From assembly GCF_014898815.1 (NCBI RefSeq), contig NW_026515406.1, forward strand, positions 2,215,549 through 2,279,548: 64,000 bases of DNA. Reading direction: 5' to 3'. The position numbers and the translations under genes were made by a program. The notes under the pieces are model-generated. The model was not told the origin of the DNA. It was given only the letters and a program-made list of their open reading frames with translations, and searched no databases. Source of the DNA: Panonychus citri. Lineage: Eukaryota > Arthropoda > Arachnida > Trombidiformes > Tetranychidae. This document shows positions 20,701 through 31,600 of this stretch, one piece after another (position 1 is the first letter of the stretch; each line of letters opens with the position of its first letter).

Positions 20701-23560
20701 GTAACTGCACGAATTTCTCATGTCTGCTAAACAAATACTGATACATAGACTGAAAGAAGATTGGAGTTTGAAATGTTGGTATGTGGAGAAAATTTCGATA
20801 AATTCAAGATGAAAAAAAGTTCTGGTTATGATTGAGAGAAAAAACAAAATAAAATATAATAACAAGAAGAAAATCAAATAAACAATTCTATTCAGAGGGA
20901 TGGGCAAGGGAAGGAAGGAGAAAGGGACAAAAAAGAATATGAGAAAAAAAGACTATCTTTTTATTGAAGATTCTGTGTGACTTTTGAGTTCTGGTGATGG
21001 TGAAGATGAAGAGAGATGATGATAAAAAGATAAAAAGTATTACAAGAAAGACAAGGGCCATAAGATATAAGTTGATGATATAATGCTCCAGGGAATGAGT
21101 AGAGACGAAACAGAAAGAAAATTATGAAAAAGTAAAAGAAGATGCGGAATAAATTCTGTAGAATCTGAAGGAAATCATGTCAGAATTATGAACAGGGTGG
21201 CAGAAAGATAGAAATGAAAATGGGGTGGATTCGTTTTCATTGTGTAACATTTCTTGACATCGTTAAGTTAACATTTTACTCTTTACCCAATTATTAGTAA
21301 TATTATCATTATTATCTTTCTATCATTCTTTTCATCCACATCATGTCTTATTCATCCTTATGTATTCATCACTTGATTTGATTTCTTTTAACTTTTTTTA
21401 TTGTTCACCCGAGTTCATCCATGAATATTGCTCTTTTATGTATATGAAACATTTCCAGCTTCCAATGAATATATGTTCAGTTGAACCTTTTTCTTCCAGT
21501 TTATATATTCACAAGAAACGAAAAGGTAAAAGTAATAAAATTTCATTGAAATGAGTAGTTAATGGTAGTCTTGGTGTTGATATTAGGAAACGTTCAGTTG
21601 ATACATGGAACCTCATGTAATAGAAACTGAACTTGAGCATTTTGAATCATGCCAAATTGCATCTTCATCTTCATGCAAAAAGCATGAACTTACTCAATCA
21701 TCATCATGCTCATTTTGAAGATATTACTCTGATTATTATTCCGCAATTTATCTTGTTGCCTTCAGTAGATGAAATTTCACCTGAATTTTCAGATTCAAGT
21801 TAATAATATCATGTAAACTATCATTAAAAGGATATTAAAAATAATCATCTGATTTTTTTTCTATTAGAAATGAATCAGAATTGTAAAAATATAAATATTC
21901 TTAAAGTGTGAATAATTTTCATGGTGATTTTTCCTGTCATATTTTTTTCATGTCTACAGAATAATATAATACATAAGTGTTCACCTTGAACTTTTACCAT
22001 GAATTTGATTGAAACATTGGAAATGATTATTTTCCACTTGGAATTAAAAATGTTATATTTTCTTGAGACTTTTTTCATGTTCCTACTGGTACCATGTAAA
22101 TATCTTTGCTCTTATAACTAAACAATTGTAAATCACCGAGGTGATTTTCATGATGATTGATGATGTCTACAAATCTCATGAAGTTTGTTGAATATTTTCA
22201 TTGACTTGCGAAATTCAGTTTCTATCTTTTATTCTGATATTGTTTCTTTTTACATTCTCAACAAGAATATAATTCATTTTCCTTTTCAAGAAATTCACAG
22301 AATTCAAAGTTCACAGTTTTATCAAAAGAAAAGTGTTGAGATCAACAGTAATACGATGATACAAAACTCTACATGAAATCAACAGTTCAGATAGAAAACT
22401 AGAGATGAAAGAGAGGAAAAAGAGAATGAAATAGAAAATTTCCTTTTCCAATCTTGAACAAATGCTTGTAAGTAAAGAAAGAAAAATTTTACGATTCGAA
22501 AGGAACAAGTTCGTAAGTGAGATGATGATTCAAGATGATTAATAAAGAATCGAACTTTTTTTTTGTTTTTTTCATTTGTTGATAGAAAATCGTTGTAATT
22601 GAGGATTAACGGATTCTCAGTATTATTGTTGTTACTTGTAATGAGAATTATTGTTCCAAGGTAGGAAGAGTGAAGCTGTTGAAGGAGTGGAAGTTGATTG
22701 GGCGGAAAGAGAGACGGATTTAGCTTGTACTTATTATCCTTCACTGGGAATAAGTTTCAAAAGGTAATCAAGGTTTGATTGAAGATCCACAAATAAAGGT
22801 AACAAACGTTAATCTGTGAGTTAATTGGTTGCCATACATTGTAATCAATAAGTAATCAGATAATCTATCCAGTAACTGAATTTCACGGAGAAAAGGAAAA
22901 GTTTGTTTTTTTCGTCTCCTTCTGGTTTGTTTTCAGGAAATGAAATTAAATCCAAGATCAACATGAAACTCAATAACAAGAGTGCATATATAAATATTTC
23001 TAAGATATTTTTGCCTGATAATCATAATAAAAATTAAAACAGCTTCTCAACTTTATTATTCAATATGTTCATAATTATCATCCAGGTATAAAAAAACTTT
23101 TTCGCTAACTTTTGAATGCAGTATGAGTATTTTGATGAAACTTTAGGTGGTTTTTATTTGACGAAAAGGAATTAAGTGCATCGGCAAAGTAGCTGATTGC
23201 CCTGTATATTATACGATAAGCGTATGCTATCATTGTTGCTTTCAACTGCTATAATTCATAATACTCAGATCGAAGCAGTAACTCCACTAACTCAAGCAAC
23301 GGGACAAATCTTACGAAGATTTTACTGAATAGGTCTGAGTGAAACGTACATAAAATACATCATGTAAGTAGTATATAAACCTCCGATTCTGGCTCACCCA
23401 GAAGCTAAATAAGGGGAAATACTAATAACAATAAAAGAGGTGTGTTTTAATAGCAAGAGTTTAATTTTCTGAATTTAAAAAATGCGCACATTTTTTCTTA
23501 GCGTTACTGAAACTTTTTTACTCTTCAAACTTGTTTCATTTGAAAACAAGTATTTGTATA
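17716..23560. other. Long gene-poor stretch (probable large intron or upstream region of the receptor)
   Basis: No coding exon could be supported on either strand. Missing upstream exons of the receptor could lie here but none was recognised. Composition is AT-rich with scattered ATC/ATT microsatellite runs. A short plus-strand ORF at 18644-18853 with one membrane segment lacks further support. Confidence 0.45.
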
Positions 23561-23563
23561 GTA

Positions 23564-24054
23564 AGGTATGACCGGTAATGTTTTGGACTAAATTTTAAAA
23601 ATTGATTAACGACTGACTACCTAGACTTATTGACTCCAATTAAACGTTAAAATGAAGATCTACTCTCTGCCTATGATTGATGAAAAACTCAATTTCATGA
23701 TGATTACGATTAAAAAAATACGGAGGTCCAACATGAGCACGTCGAAATTTAATTTCCTCTTATTTTCATCCATTTTCCCATAGAAAAGCATTGAATTTTC
23801 AAAAAAGAAAAATTTTCTCTTTTTTCTGATTTTTGCAATGGGAAAAAATGAATGTAAATGGAAATTCATTTTCGACGCGCTCGCATTTCGACCTCCGTAT
23901 TTTTTCAATCATAAGCATCATGAAATTGAATTTTTCACCAATCATAGCCAGAGAGTAGATCTTTATTTTAACGTTTAAATGGAGTCAATAAGTCTAGTCA
24001 GTCAGTCGTTAATCAATTTTTAAAATTTAGTCCAAAACATTACCGGTCATACCT
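23564..24054. mobile_element. Foldback MITE with long terminal inverted repeats and TA target duplication
   Basis: The ends AGGTATGACCGGTAATG and the inverse are flanked by TA on both sides (23562-23563 and 24055-24056). The inverted arms run about 165 bp each with a few differences, covering much of the 491-bp element. TA duplication suggests mobilisation by a Tc1/mariner-type transposase. There is no transposase inside. It lies only 170 bp from a mariner whose terminal repeats differ, so that copy is probably not its source. Confidence 0.85.
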
Positions 24055-24332
24055 TACACTTCATATTTATTGTCTTCTTGAAAAATTAATCTTTGCCAAC
24101 AACAAATAAACCAATTAGTTAATTATTTCTATTTCTAAAATTTCTTTTTTAATGCTACTTAGCTTCGGTAAGTCGTTACTCAGTTACGATCTTTCATTAT
24201 TTAATCGATTTATTCTTAATATTAGGTCCTTTGATAAGTCTTTACCCTTGGTTAGTTGCTATTTTTTCATCTAGATGGGACTATTACCAATCGATTCTTC
24301 ACTCGTTTTATTTACTCAACAAAATAAGTGCC

Positions 24333-25621
24333 ATGACCTCAGTTCAGTTTCGAAGTGTGATGAAGTTCTTTGTGGACAAAAAGTGCTCACTGGCTGACAC
24401 TTTCAATCATCTCAAAGATGTTTATGGCGACGATAGTTCATCATATGAGAACGGTAAATATTGGCATCGCCAATTCAAACATGAACGGCCAAGTGTTGAT
24501 GGCCCTCGAAGTGGACGACCAGTAAAAATTGATCATCCAAGTGCCGCTAGTGACCTAACCGCTATATTTTCAGAAGATAAAATATTTCCATTGATAAATT
24601 ATCTTCAATTACTGGACTATCGGTTGGTATCACTTTCAACATAAAAAATGAGCTTCGTATAAGAAAATTGACTACAAAGTGGATTCCTCATGTTTTGTCT
24701 GAGGCAAACAAACAAAGGCGAATTGATTGTTGCCGGTTGGCCTTAGGCCATTATAAAAAAAGCAACCAAATGCTTTTATCAAGTGCTCAATCACTATGGA
24801 TGAGACTTGGTGTTATGGTTATGACCTTGGGCCTTCAAACGTGAGAATGGGTAACTAGCAAAGATGAGGGGTAACATCTTAGTTTATGGTAGTGGGCTGG
24901 ACAATTGACTAACTGTCACACTTATCCCATTAAATTTGTTGATCAATTAAGGGAGTGAGAGCGACGATTTGATTGTCTCAGGCCCTCCGGGCCTTTCCTA
25001 ATCAAGGGTGGCCCTTAATATTGAGACCTAACCTAACCTAATTTAAACAAAACAATTAATTGAATAATTAGTTAATTTTCATTCGTAGAACTAGTGTAGT
25101 AATTAGCTGATTGACCCGCCCACTACCATAAACTAAGATGTTACCAGATGAGGTCACTCAAAGGCCAAGACTCAACCGACACAGTAAAAAGGTCATGCTG
25201 TCAGTATTTTGGGATTCATTTGGAATTGTCTATGCTGACTTCATGCCTAAAGGTGAATCTATTGATGGCGAAGAGTATTGAAGACAACTCGAGGCCGATG
25301 GTGATGTTTTAAAATCCCTAAGACCAGATAGACCCGATCGAAGGCCAATCTTTCGACAGAATAATGCGAGGATTCACACGGCAGCCGAAACAAAGGCTGA
25401 AATCGATGAATTGGGCTGGTTTTTGCTATTCTCCTGACCCATTCCCTAGTGATTACTTTTTGTTTGTCCATTGAGAGAGACGCCTGCGTGGTAAGAGACA
25501 GAGTGTGAAAGTAGCCTCAGAGACGCTTTTCGCTCATTTTTGGATTCTCAGCCACCATCTTGGTATGCCGATGTGACAGCGAAATTACCTGATAGGTTGC
25601 AACGTTGTATTGATTGAAGAG
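24333..25621 (+). pseudogene. Degenerate mariner transposase
   Basis: From ATG 24333 the N-terminal helix-turn-helix region is readable for about 100 codons, ending in the conserved WHRQFKHERPSVDGPRSGRP block. After that, stops and frameshifts accumulate. The first catalytic Asp is readable in MDETWCYGYD, just before the nested insertion. After the insertion, VFWDSFGIVYADFMPKG and RQNNARIHTA match mariner blocks, but the second catalytic Asp of the usual HDNARPH is Asn. A PSDYFLF segment corresponds to the third block. The enzyme cannot be active. Confidence 0.88.
24870..25145. mobile_element. 276-bp MITE nested in the mariner, 8-bp target duplication
   Basis: The ends GGTAACATCTTAGTTTATGG and the inverse form a perfect terminal repeat of about 28 bp. 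AGATGAGG occurs on both sides (24862-24869 and 25146-25153), an exact 8-bp duplication as made by hAT- or P-type transposases. The insertion splits the mariner transposase just after its first catalytic block, so it is younger than the mariner. Inside, near 25026-25040, are three CCTAA units, the arthropod telomere motif. Confidence 0.9.
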
Positions 25622-25690
25622 TAGAATACCTGGTTTAAACTGGTTTCTAAGTATCTTCATACCTAGGGTAAAGACTTATTGAAGGACTTA

Positions 25691-26189
25691 ATAATTATCA
25701 TAGTAGTGTAGAACCGTACGCTTCAAATGCATATATGCTTCTAAAGCACCGTACGCCTCCAAATGTAGCTCTTCTGTTGAAAGCAACTCAATTTCACATT
25801 TGTTTAGGTGACTTCTTAATAAGTTTTTAGAAGTTTGTTGATAAAAAGATAAATTTAAAAAAAGCATTCTCTATTTTTGAGTTAAATGTGTGAATAATAA
25901 ATTTGCATTTTTGAAAATTTAATAGGATTTATTAAATAGGAGAAAAGGTTTTAAACTGTCTTGCAAATTAAATAGAAAAGTTAAAAAAATCCTCCAATAA
26001 AATATTGATTCAAGAGTTATTCTAAATTTGCTCAGATTACCTGAGAAAATTAACTATAAAAATGAAGATGATGATTGTAAAAATTAACAGTATTCACAAA
26101 TTCTTGTTAAAGAAATTGAAAAGATCAAAAGCTTGCTAACTTTTTAGTAGTAATTTAAACTTTAATTGTTTCAATTTCTTTCTTTACAG
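25691..26189. other. Spacer
   Basis: AT-rich sequence without recognisable features beyond a short imperfect duplication (ACCGTACGC with CTTC/CCTC flanks) at 25705-25770. Confidence 0.4.
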
Positions 26190-26770
26190 TGAAACTGAAA
26201 ACCCCTTGATAGTTTACCGTTATCATCACCGTCATCAAGCCATTCAATCTCTTTCTGTCACGGATTATCATTATCGTGATATAACCGGTTACTCGTCAAT
26301 TCCCTCTCTCTCTTTGATACTGGTAATAGTGCTCGTGTTCTTCTCACTGTATCATCACCATCAAAATCAACTGATTCAGTCAATCAATCTCGCTGCCGCT
26401 AGTTATCGTTCATCTCTCACCTTGTTATCAATAAAATAATCAATTAATTTAATCACGATGTCATTGGATATCTTTATCGTTTATTATAATCAACTGAGTC
26501 AATCGATCTACTATGTAACTGGTTATCGTAATAGTCAACTGAGCGAATCTCTCTCTTTCTGTGTCACTGGTTATCGTGATCGTTGCCTTACAATCGGATC
26601 AACGTCATCCTAATCACCTAATTCAATCTCTCTCTCTCTCTCTCTCTGTGACTAGCAATTATACTCGTGTCCGGCTCATCGGATTATCATCATTATAATG
26701 AACTGATCAAATCTCTCTCTATCCCTGTCACTAATTATCGTGATCTCAGTCTTCTCACAGGGAATTTCAT
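26190..26770 (+). repeat. Degenerate tandem repeat rich in CT runs and GTTATCGTGAT words
   Basis: Units of irregular length share 'tcaactgatTCAATC', a CTCTCT run, and 'CACTGGTTATCGTGAT'-like words, recurring near 26215, 26275, 26365, 26485, 26545, 26640 and 26700. Open frames across it are by-products of the repeat. Confidence 0.5.
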
Positions 26771-26912
26771 GAAGTGTCAAATCGATAATGACCAGAAAAC
26801 TCTTATTTTATTCTTGAGCTGCCACAACCCGATAGTTGCCGAGAAAACTGGCCTTCAAGATTGCGATCAAGGGAAGTCGTGAATCATAGTATTGTGAAAA
26901 AAGAAATGATAT

Positions 26913-27382
26913 TGTAAGGGCTATTAAGATAAGTGTTATCTGCGCTTTTTGTTTACTATCCTAATTATCACCAAGGACAACCGACTTCCCTTTCTCCAAG
27001 AAAAGCTTGCACATTGGACTACCACCACCCCCTTTCCCACGGTTGCTACTAGTAACATAAATATTTATACAAGTAGTCTATTCTTAGAATTAACCATTAA
27101 TCATCTTTAATGACTTCCAGATGTTCATTTCCAATTAATCTTTGATCCCTTTCAATTATTTACTCGTACTTTGTACACTTATTATCATATTACATTTATA
27201 CTTTAAACTCGAGGGAGACACTCAAACACTCCCATTTATCTCTAGTATAAATAGAGATAAGATTGTGATGGGAGGGTAGACTTGATTAGTTTCTCATCGA
27301 TATCGTTTAAATTCTTATCAATAAAGAAAAGTGCTCCAAGAAAACCCCAACTTCATTTCCCTTTCATTTTGTTTATTTTACA
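26913..27382 (+). repeat. 5' LTR of a Ty3-type element, about 470 bp
   Basis: The right end is fixed by a primer site two bases downstream and reads TTTACA; the left end TGTAAG is its approximate inverse. TATAAATA at 27246-27253 and AATAAA at 27320-27325 lie in LTR order. The left boundary is less certain than the right. Confidence 0.65.
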
Positions 27383-27384
27383 TT

Positions 27385-27401
27385 TGGAGGTCCCACCGAG
27401 A
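27385..27401 (+). promoter_or_regulatory. Primer-binding site, tRNA-Gln type
   Basis: TGGAGGTCCCACCGAGA is complementary to the 3' end of eukaryotic tRNA-Gln including its CCA. It lies two bases after the LTR end, the standard position. Confidence 0.75.
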
Positions 27402-27442
27402 GGCTATTTTTCCTTACCAGGTAATAGTGAACTTCTGCTACA

Positions 27443-28336
27443 ATGAGCCAAGAGACTTCTGACAATATGAGTCAACCGACACTCGAGGCTATTCGCTCAG
27501 TAATCTCTGAGTACGTGTCTGGTACTATGGTAACCCCCCGAGGCCCACGTATCGAATCTTATGATGGAAGCCCGACGTCCGATGTTAATTCATTTATTCG
27601 AGACTTTGAAGATTACGCTGATAGTTATAACTGGAAGGAAAGTGATAAACTGAAACGTCTTCCCCTCTACCTCACCGGTGCTGCTAAGGATTGGTATCAT
27701 GTCAATATCAAAGGAAGTCCCACTATAACATGGCAAGTGTTGGTTGAGAAACTGAAAACTTATTTTTTGCCAACTCGATTCGACACTTATTTGCGGGAGG
27801 AGTTAAGAAATAGAATCCAAAGACCTGGAGTGCCAGTGGCGAATTACATCTTAGCCAAATTAACACTGTGCCAGAAATTAAATCCTGATATGCCAGATAC
27901 TGAAAAAATTGAACACCTTTATCCTGGCTTGAACGACAGTTTACGTATAGCATTATACCCGTTTAACCCGCAGACTGTGGAAACGTTCCTTGAACAAGCG
28001 AAAAGAATTGAAGTTGGTAATAATCGTTTGGTAGTCCCCAAAGAGACACCTCAAGATCTCCAAAGCATCATAAAGCAAGCTGTTGAAGAAGTAATGATCA
28101 ACCGTGGTCGTCCACGAGCAGAGAGGGCTTTCGTAGTCGCTGAAGAGCCAAATCAACGTCCACTCGTATGTTGGAACTGTCAACAGCCTGGGCATAGAAT
28201 GGCAAATTGTCCTAATAGACGACAACATCGTTATCAAGACCCGTCTCAAAGACCACCAGTTAGGAGGCAACTATTCCCAGATAACAACAATGTAAGAGGA
28301 AATCAAGGACGATCTCTACTAACTTACCCAGGCTAG
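27443..28336 (+). CDS. Gag of a Ty3-type LTR element
   Basis: The ORF of 297 codons begins at ATG 41 bases after the primer site. It has a retrotransposon gag (capsid) domain near residues 50-190 with the conserved aromatic block DFEDYADSYNWKE and YLTGAAKDWY, then a CCHC knuckle (CWNCQQPGHRMANC) near residue 243 and a basic Arg/Gln tail. It stops at TAG. No protease, polymerase or 3' LTR follows; after 17 bases host coding sequence begins. The element is thus 3' truncated. Confidence 0.85.
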   Translation: MSQETSDNMSQPTLEAIRSVISEYVSGTMVTPRGPRIESYDGSPTSDVNSFIRDFEDYADSYNWKESDKLKRLPLYLTGAAKDWYHVNIKGSPTITWQVLVEKLKTYFLPTRFDTYLREELRNRIQRPGVPVANYILAKLTLCQKLNPDMPDTEKIEHLYPGLNDSLRIALYPFNPQTVETFLEQAKRIEVGNNRLVVPKETPQDLQSIIKQAVEEVMINRGRPRAERAFVVAEEPNQRPLVCWNCQQPGHRMANCPNRRQHRYQDPSQRPPVRRQLFPDNNNVRGNQGRSLLTYPG

Positions 28337-28353
28337 AATTTACCCATATTCAG

Positions 28354-28610
28354 GTGCCTACCACTGATTGCCAGTATCTTTCATGTTACATGATGAAAAA
28401 GTGTCAACATAAACAAGTTCCAGTAACGACCATGAAAAACGCCGACAAGCGGCCAATGCTCGTGAAGAAACGGATGAAGTCCTTAATGTGGCCTTTAATG
28501 AGCTTCGTTCGGTTATACCTCCGACCGGTGATAGGAAATTATCAAAATTTGAAATTCTACAAATGGCTCAAAAGTATATCAACATATTATGCGATCTGTT
28601 GAGAGATTAA
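28354..28610 (+). CDS. Terminal exon of an atonal/TAL-like bHLH transcription factor, frame broken by small indels
   Basis: An acceptor (ATATTCAG, with a TACTAAC branch-point-like word upstream) precedes 28354. The exon first reads in one frame to about 28434, then in another frame shows RRQAANARE, and finally ELRSVIPP and KLSKFEILQMAQKYINILCDLL before TAA 28608-28610. These are the basic region, helix 1 and helix 2 of a group-A bHLH protein; KLSK-E-LQMAQ-YI is atonal-like. The essential basic RERxRM block is garbled as read. Lengthening four runs by one base each (28435-28439, 28465-28466, 28471, 28481-28482) would restore frame and a canonical basic region, so sequence error is likely. AATAAA lies near 28716. 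Upstream exons were not found; the LTR/gag fragment sits in the preceding intron. Confidence 0.75.
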
Positions 28611-31600
28611 TTGTCCAGCTAATTAACTTAATTACGTGTTACCTTAAATTAAATCTGAATACAAATTCAATTTTTGTAAAGAGTAAAAAATTAACCAATC
28701 AACTTTTCGTTGTATTAAATAAATTTGTATAAACTTATATTTAATCATCATCATAATGTAATTATCAATCATTAATCAATATATTACAATTACACTGATT
28801 AAATTAAATTATTGTGGTCAATCAATTTTGACAATCAACTGATTTTTCATTTTTTTGTTCAACTCGTTGAAAACTTTTACGGTAAATTGGTGTTAACGTG
28901 ATTGTTATTTGAATCTCAAGTGTCCATTTATTTACCTGGAGAAAAGTTATTTTTACTGATGAATGGTCATTGTTGTGGTGGACATTGTGTCCATCTTAAT
29001 GGTGATAATGATGATATTGTTTACTCATTGTTCACCTTTGTCATCCTCCCACTACCCCACCTTTGTACAAAGGTGAAACTAGGGATGAGAAGACCATTAG
29101 TTGACCAGTTTTAAATTACAGGTAAACAAAAGGTGATGGATACTTAGAACTGACCATTGGATAATTTTAATAAGGTGCTAATTCAAAATCTAATTGGTAT
29201 TTCCATTGAGAATTTGGGAGTCAAAAAGGTCAATAAGGTTAGAACTTTTTTCTTTGTCCAGTTTTCTGTTCGTTTCTACAATAAAAAACTGACCTTTAAC
29301 GAGACTTTAAATATCTTTCTCATGGTCATCTCATCATCTATTTACGGTACTCTATCAAATTACATACAGTTCTAGCTTGACCAGCCTCACCCGCCTTCAC
29401 CTTAATAATAATACTTTGACCTGGTCCCTTTTGGTAAACAATAATAGACAAACTGTAAATCACCAACCTACCAAATAGTAGGGCAGAGTTTAAGATAATC
29501 GCTTAAACTTTTATTAGATTATCACTTTTTCTCACTATTAACATTGAGTACTGACCTATGGTCAAGCTATAATATAATAATCATCACCATAGTGGAAGTA
29601 AAAAAAACTATAACAAATAATAGAGTATAAATAATTATCATCATTAGGAAAAAAAAGATTCAAGATATTCATGAATTCATGGCAAAAATTATCATCAATT
29701 ACTTGATGGATACTTGCAGATATTTTTAGGGGTCATTTGGTCAGTAGGTCAGTTAAAACTTTCCCTTCAATTAATTAGGAGAGTTTCTAATTGCTGAGGA
29801 ACAAAAATCTGGATAGAAAAACAATGTTTACTAATTACTACACTAATTAACTCTTAAAACATTGAACAGAAACAACAATTGACCCAAAGATGAAACCACC
29901 TTTGTACAATTGGTCAGCGCGTGACTCACCACTGACCACTTTCACTGTCCACGCATCATCTGTTTACATCTGTCCCTTCAATTAATATCATTCCTCATCA
30001 TAATTTATATGCAAATCAACAGGTAAATTTAAGTGATAATATCTTGCTGACCCAAAGTCACCTGACCAAAGGGTCAACCTTTCCCTCCACTGGTCACTAC
30101 AATTATTTAGCAAAATTTTACCGCCAAAAAAGTGAAACTTTTACAAATTTAAATGAAGAAATGAAAATTCAATTCCCAATCATTAATTTCACTTATTAAC
30201 TGGTGTTAATTAAGTTTAACAATTAACTTTGACAGTTAACTTTTTATCCACTTGTAATCCAAAGTTTAATTAACATTTTCATCTCCTACAATTTCAAGGT
30301 AACAATTAATTGTCTATACTTTTTGATTGAATGAATTATCTGTACGTGATTTGAATTGTTACCTTAATTGTTACTTTGATTGTTACTAACTCTCAGACTA
30401 TAATTTACCAAATTAATTGTTAATCAAATTTATCTTGGGAACCACAATCAATAGACCATAAATACTACAGTGATTTAAGTATCATTATCTTGATTAATTA
30501 CAATTAGAAATCATTTTTTCCATAACCTTAGTTAACAATTAATTCATTATTAACAAACTGTTTACAAAGTTAATTATCATTTCAAATGAAATATCAATGA
30601 TTATGATCACTGATTTTAATCATCATCAACAATTAACAGTTTGAATATTTGATTATCAGAGTTAACATTTAAATGATTAAATCTTTTACATTTGATTGTT
30701 GTTAATTGATTATGTCAATTTAGCTTTGTATTTACCTGTGGATTGAGTTAATTGTAATTAGTAATTTAATATTCAATTGTAAATGATAATCAAAGGTAAA
30801 CAATTGTATCTATTGATTGTAAATTGTGATTATAAGTAAACCAATTGATGGACATTGACCATTGTCCAGTATGACATTTGATCATTTATCCTTTTTGATT
30901 GTTTTGTTTTTATCATTTATCTTATTTTTTCAAATAATATGTTAATCTTGTTGATACATCAATCGCTGGACATTGGTCATTTACACGGAAAAAAAAGATT
31001 GGACAACAAACAGAAACACAACACAAAAACTTGCAGTGGTCAGTTTACAGTTTTGTCTCAATGTCCAGTTGATATTTTATATAATAGAAAGAGAGAGAAA
31101 GAAACAAAAAGAGTTGAAGATGAAACTAAAAGATAATCAGTTGTCATTTCATTATCATCATCATCATCATCATCACAATTGTCACTCTTTATCATGGTCA
31201 TTGTTGTTCATTGTATCAAATGACCATCGGAAAAAAATGACCATTCAACTTGACCCAGTTAAGTATTTACATATAATATCAATGGTCAAGAAAAAAAACT
31301 TGAAACGGATAAAAATCAAGAGTTTAAGTTAAACAAAAAAACGACTAATCAACTTTTACATTTGACCTTTTGGATAACTTAAATGTACACACTGACCACT
31401 ACATTTGGACAATTAGGTTTGTGAAAAAGGCTTCGAGGTCAATACTTTGTAATGGTCATCGAAATGATAATTTATAAAAAAAATTGTTTTTTCTTTTTAA
31501 TTTTCTTTTCATCTTCAATGTCCAGTTTTTTGTCCACACTCACACTTACTCAGAACACCTCACTGACCTCTGGTCAAGCTTAAGGTGAAATGATCAATCG

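Larger units (their letters stand above)
24225..25688 (+). mobile_element. Mariner-family transposon, inactive, carrying a nested MITE
   Basis: Terminal repeats GGTCCTTTGATAAGTCTTTACCC and the inverse (with mismatches) are flanked by TA at 24223-24224 and 25689-25690. Inside is a degenerate mariner transposase. Subtracting the 276-bp nested element and its 8-bp duplication leaves about 1.2 kb, a normal mariner length. Confidence 0.85.

Noticed and set aside
22379..22744. Minus-strand ORF of about 120 codons
   Set aside because: Low-complexity Asn/Ser/Phe composition, no domain, no splice context.
23660..23908. Minus-strand ORF of about 80 codons
   Set aside because: Lies inside the 23564-24054 foldback MITE; no domain.
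28902..29375. Short plus-strand ORFs in the desert
   Set aside because: No domain or codon pattern; expected by chance at this length and density.
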